NCBI GenBank assembly: GCA_007694035.1
Contig: RECM01000176.1
Coordinates: 1-56,246 of the forward strand
Origin: Balneolaceae bacterium
Lineage (GTDB): Bacteria > Bacteroidota > Rhodothermia > Balneolales > Cyclonatronaceae
Direction: 5' to 3'
DNA: 56,246 bases
Made by a program: the position numbers and the translations under genes. Under the pieces are notes generated by a model. It was given only the letters and a program-made list of their open reading frames with translations, was not told the DNA's origin and ran no database searches. Below, piece after piece: positions 54,735-56,246 of the stretch (position 1 is the first letter of the stretch; each line of letters starts with the position of its first letter).

Positions 54735-55307
54735 ATGACATCAAAAGATATCCGTTCACAGATCACCATCGAAGCCGTGCGTAATATTAATGCGGCAAAA
54801 GCACTGGTCTTTATAATGATAATCAGCAGCATAGCATTTCTCTTCCTTGTATGGCTGCTCTATTTTCGTGAAGGAACAGAAAACTGGCCGGCTTATGTAT
54901 CCCGGCTTCCCACAGTAAATGCCATCTTCAACAGTATCGCAACGATATTCCTCATACTCGGTTTTATCTCCATCAAAAACCGGGATTTTAAAACTCATAT
55001 GAGGTACATGATTGCCGCCTTTATCATGTCGTGCCTGTTCCTGGTAAGCTATGTAGTATATCATAATTTTGTAGGCCATACCCCCTTTCCGGGCCAGGGT
55101 TGGATACGCCCGGTTTACTTCACGATCCTGATAAGCCATATCATACTTTCTGCAGCCGTTGTTCCCCTTATTCTGAGCAGTTTTTACTTTTCCTTCGCCG
55201 GCAAATTCGAAACCCACAGACGGGTATCAAAATTTACACTGCCTGTTTGGCTCTATGTATCGATAACCGGGGTGGCCATCTATTTTATTCTGAATGCATA
55301 TGTCTAG
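54735..55307 (+). CDS. DUF420 membrane protein (CtaM/YozB-like)
   Basis: The 190-residue protein has five predicted transmembrane helices (starting near residues 22, 60, 90, 125 and 165). DUF420 family features are THMRYMIAAFIMSCLFLVSY, the GHTPFPGQGWIRPVYFTILI loop with its histidine, and ISHIILSAAVVPLILSSFYF. In Bacillus the family member CtaM is needed for heme-copper oxidase maturation, so a role in cytochrome oxidase assembly is a fair inference; no oxidase genes are nearby. Confidence 0.82.
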   Translation: MTSKDIRSQITIEAVRNINAAKALVFIMIISSIAFLFLVWLLYFREGTENWPAYVSRLPTVNAIFNSIATIFLILGFISIKNRDFKTHMRYMIAAFIMSCLFLVSYVVYHNFVGHTPFPGQGWIRPVYFTILISHIILSAAVVPLILSSFYFSFAGKFETHRRVSKFTLPVWLYVSITGVAIYFILNAYV

Positions 55308-55322
55308 ACTGTTCATATTGAA

Positions 55323-56246
55323 ATGAATCAACCCAACATTGTAATTCTCGGAGCGGGGATTAACGGGCTAACATGTGGTTTCCTGCTTCAGCAGTCGGGA
55401 TATCCCACCAGATTGATAACCGCAAGGGAATGGCAGCCCGTGGCAGATGATCCCGGTTTTACCAGTCTTTATCCGGCATCATCCATCAAGCCTGTAACTG
55501 TTAAATCACCGATCCTGAACGACCTGCTAAGAGAATCCCAGGAGCATTTTTCAGCACTTCTGCAGATGCCGGAATCAGGCGTGCGGCAGCAGATTCACTA
55601 CGAAGTGCATGAACATGCGGAGAAGGCACCCGATTACGCAGATCAGATGACCAATTTCAACCTTTTCGGCAATGGCTTCACTACAGGCATACCAAAGCGT
55701 GATCCGGGCATACCTGTCTCTGGCTGGCATTATGATGTGTTGTTTGCCGATACTCCCGTCTATATGCCCTGGCTGAGGCGGAGGTACCTTGAAGCCGGAG
55801 GGCGGATAGAATCAAAAACCATGACCATTGATGATATCAGCGTTTTGCCCGAAACCCTGATCGTGAACTGCACCGGCACCGGTACCATCGGCCTGTTTGA
55901 AGATGATGAAAACGACATCCGGTTTGTTAAAGGCCACCAGATTATAATCGACCTTAAGGATATTCCCGAAGAAATCCGTTTCCCTGGTTTCTCCTACAAC
56001 TATACCGCCGGCCGCGATGTATACCGTAACCCCGACGGTGGTGCAGCCGATGTGTATTTCTATACCCGAAGCGACTGCTGGATTCTGGGGGCCAGCAGGC
56101 AGGAGTGCCGGTTCGACAAAACAGGGCGGCTGACGGAAGAGCCAACTGCCCATCCGATGATGGTGATTGGCGATACCCCTGTGCCGGAACCGTTGTACCA
56201 AATTAACAGGGATATCCTTCTTGAATCACTGGGCCTTGATATTGAC
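55323..56246 (+). CDS. D-amino-acid oxidase family flavoenzyme, 3' end beyond the window
   Basis: The frame runs open from the ATG at 55323 to the last base (308 codons) without a stop, so the gene is cut by the window edge. The Rossmann motif VILGAGINGLTCGFLLQQSG binds FAD, FTSLYPASSIKP is the next conserved segment, and NCTGTG (around residue 180) and VKGHQIIIDL match the DAO/DASPO family. It should oxidise D-amino acids to keto acids. It is 15 bases downstream of the DUF420 gene. The C-terminal substrate loop is not visible. Confidence 0.88.
   Translation, partial: MNQPNIVILGAGINGLTCGFLLQQSGYPTRLITAREWQPVADDPGFTSLYPASSIKPVTVKSPILNDLLRESQEHFSALLQMPESGVRQQIHYEVHEHAEKAPDYADQMTNFNLFGNGFTTGIPKRDPGIPVSGWHYDVLFADTPVYMPWLRRRYLEAGGRIESKTMTIDDISVLPETLIVNCTGTGTIGLFEDDENDIRFVKGHQIIIDLKDIPEEIRFPGFSYNYTAGRDVYRNPDGGAADVYFYTRSDCWILGASRQECRFDKTGRLTEEPTAHPMMVIGDTPVPEPLYQINRDILLESLGLDID

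Overview
The window (about 56 kb, moderate GC) looks like chromosome of a Gram-negative member of the Bacteroidota/Balneolota/Rhodothermota group. Several features point that way: an F-type ATPase operon without atpD and atpC, with a long AtpB carrying an N-terminal extension; a DUF5103 (type IX secretion 'plug') lipoprotein; a 29-residue AURKAIP1/COX24-type basic protein; a TAnnTTTG promoter box ahead of the HU gene; and lptC/lptA-like, TamB and Omp85-type envelope genes. The lineage is inferred; no rRNA or marker search was possible. Nearly all of it reads as core or housekeeping chromosome. I saw no insertion sequence, prophage, CRISPR array or toxin-antitoxin cassette.

Layout. 1-7.3 kb: small membrane protein, PfpI/DJ-1 protein, a translationally coupled M20 hydrolase-cupin-FAD oxidoreductase operon (minus), a GT-A type glycosyltransferase, and a TolC-MlaC pair. 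7.3-17.5 kb: one very long minus-strand gene train, guaB-glycosyltransferase-M23 peptidase-bactofilin-atpZ-atpI-like-atpB-E-F-H-A-G, ending in tRNA-Ser(UGA) and a terminator. 17.5-23.2 kb: two CPA2-type cation/proton antiporters with tandem UspA-like C-terminal domains. The first lies behind a well-conserved c-di-AMP (ydaO/yuaA) riboswitch and is followed by a frameshifted lipoprotein gene; a 102-residue unknown lies between the two. 23.3-26.2 kb: folD, a sigma-54 response regulator and a PtsN-like EIIA (minus). 26.4-30.4 kb (plus): ccmB, holB-like, dapF and DUF5103 lipoprotein, largely overlapping. 30.4-43.9 kb (minus): a metalloprotease/propeller/Omp85 fusion, rnr, tamB, aroB, aroK and an RqcH-type NFACT gene. 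44-45.2 kb: an unknown 216-residue protein, bS22/mS38-like mini-protein and HU. 45.6-49.9 kb (plus): alanine/sodium symporter, upp, lptC and an lptA/OstA-like gene. 50.1-56.2 kb: an EF-G paralogue (minus), then asparaginase, AlkA-like glycosylase, DUF420 protein and the start of a D-amino-acid oxidase, cut by the window edge (plus).

How the parts connect. The ATPase proton motor is co-oriented with cell-shape/envelope genes (bactofilin, M23 peptidase) and purine synthesis (guaB). The antiporter block is the best regulatory story: a c-di-AMP riboswitch in the leader of a K+ or Na+/H+ antiporter ties ion export to the nucleotide that bacteria use to sense K+ and osmotic state. Envelope biogenesis recurs throughout: TolC/MlaC, TamB, the Omp85 fusion, LptC/LptA, bactofilin/M23 and the T9SS plug.

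Most notable items: the c-di-AMP riboswitch outside its best-known hosts; the three-part Peptidase_MA-propeller-Omp85 protein near tamB; the EF-G paralogue lacking the catalytic switch-II histidine; the frameshifted lipoprotein; and the 29-residue ribosomal-type protein.
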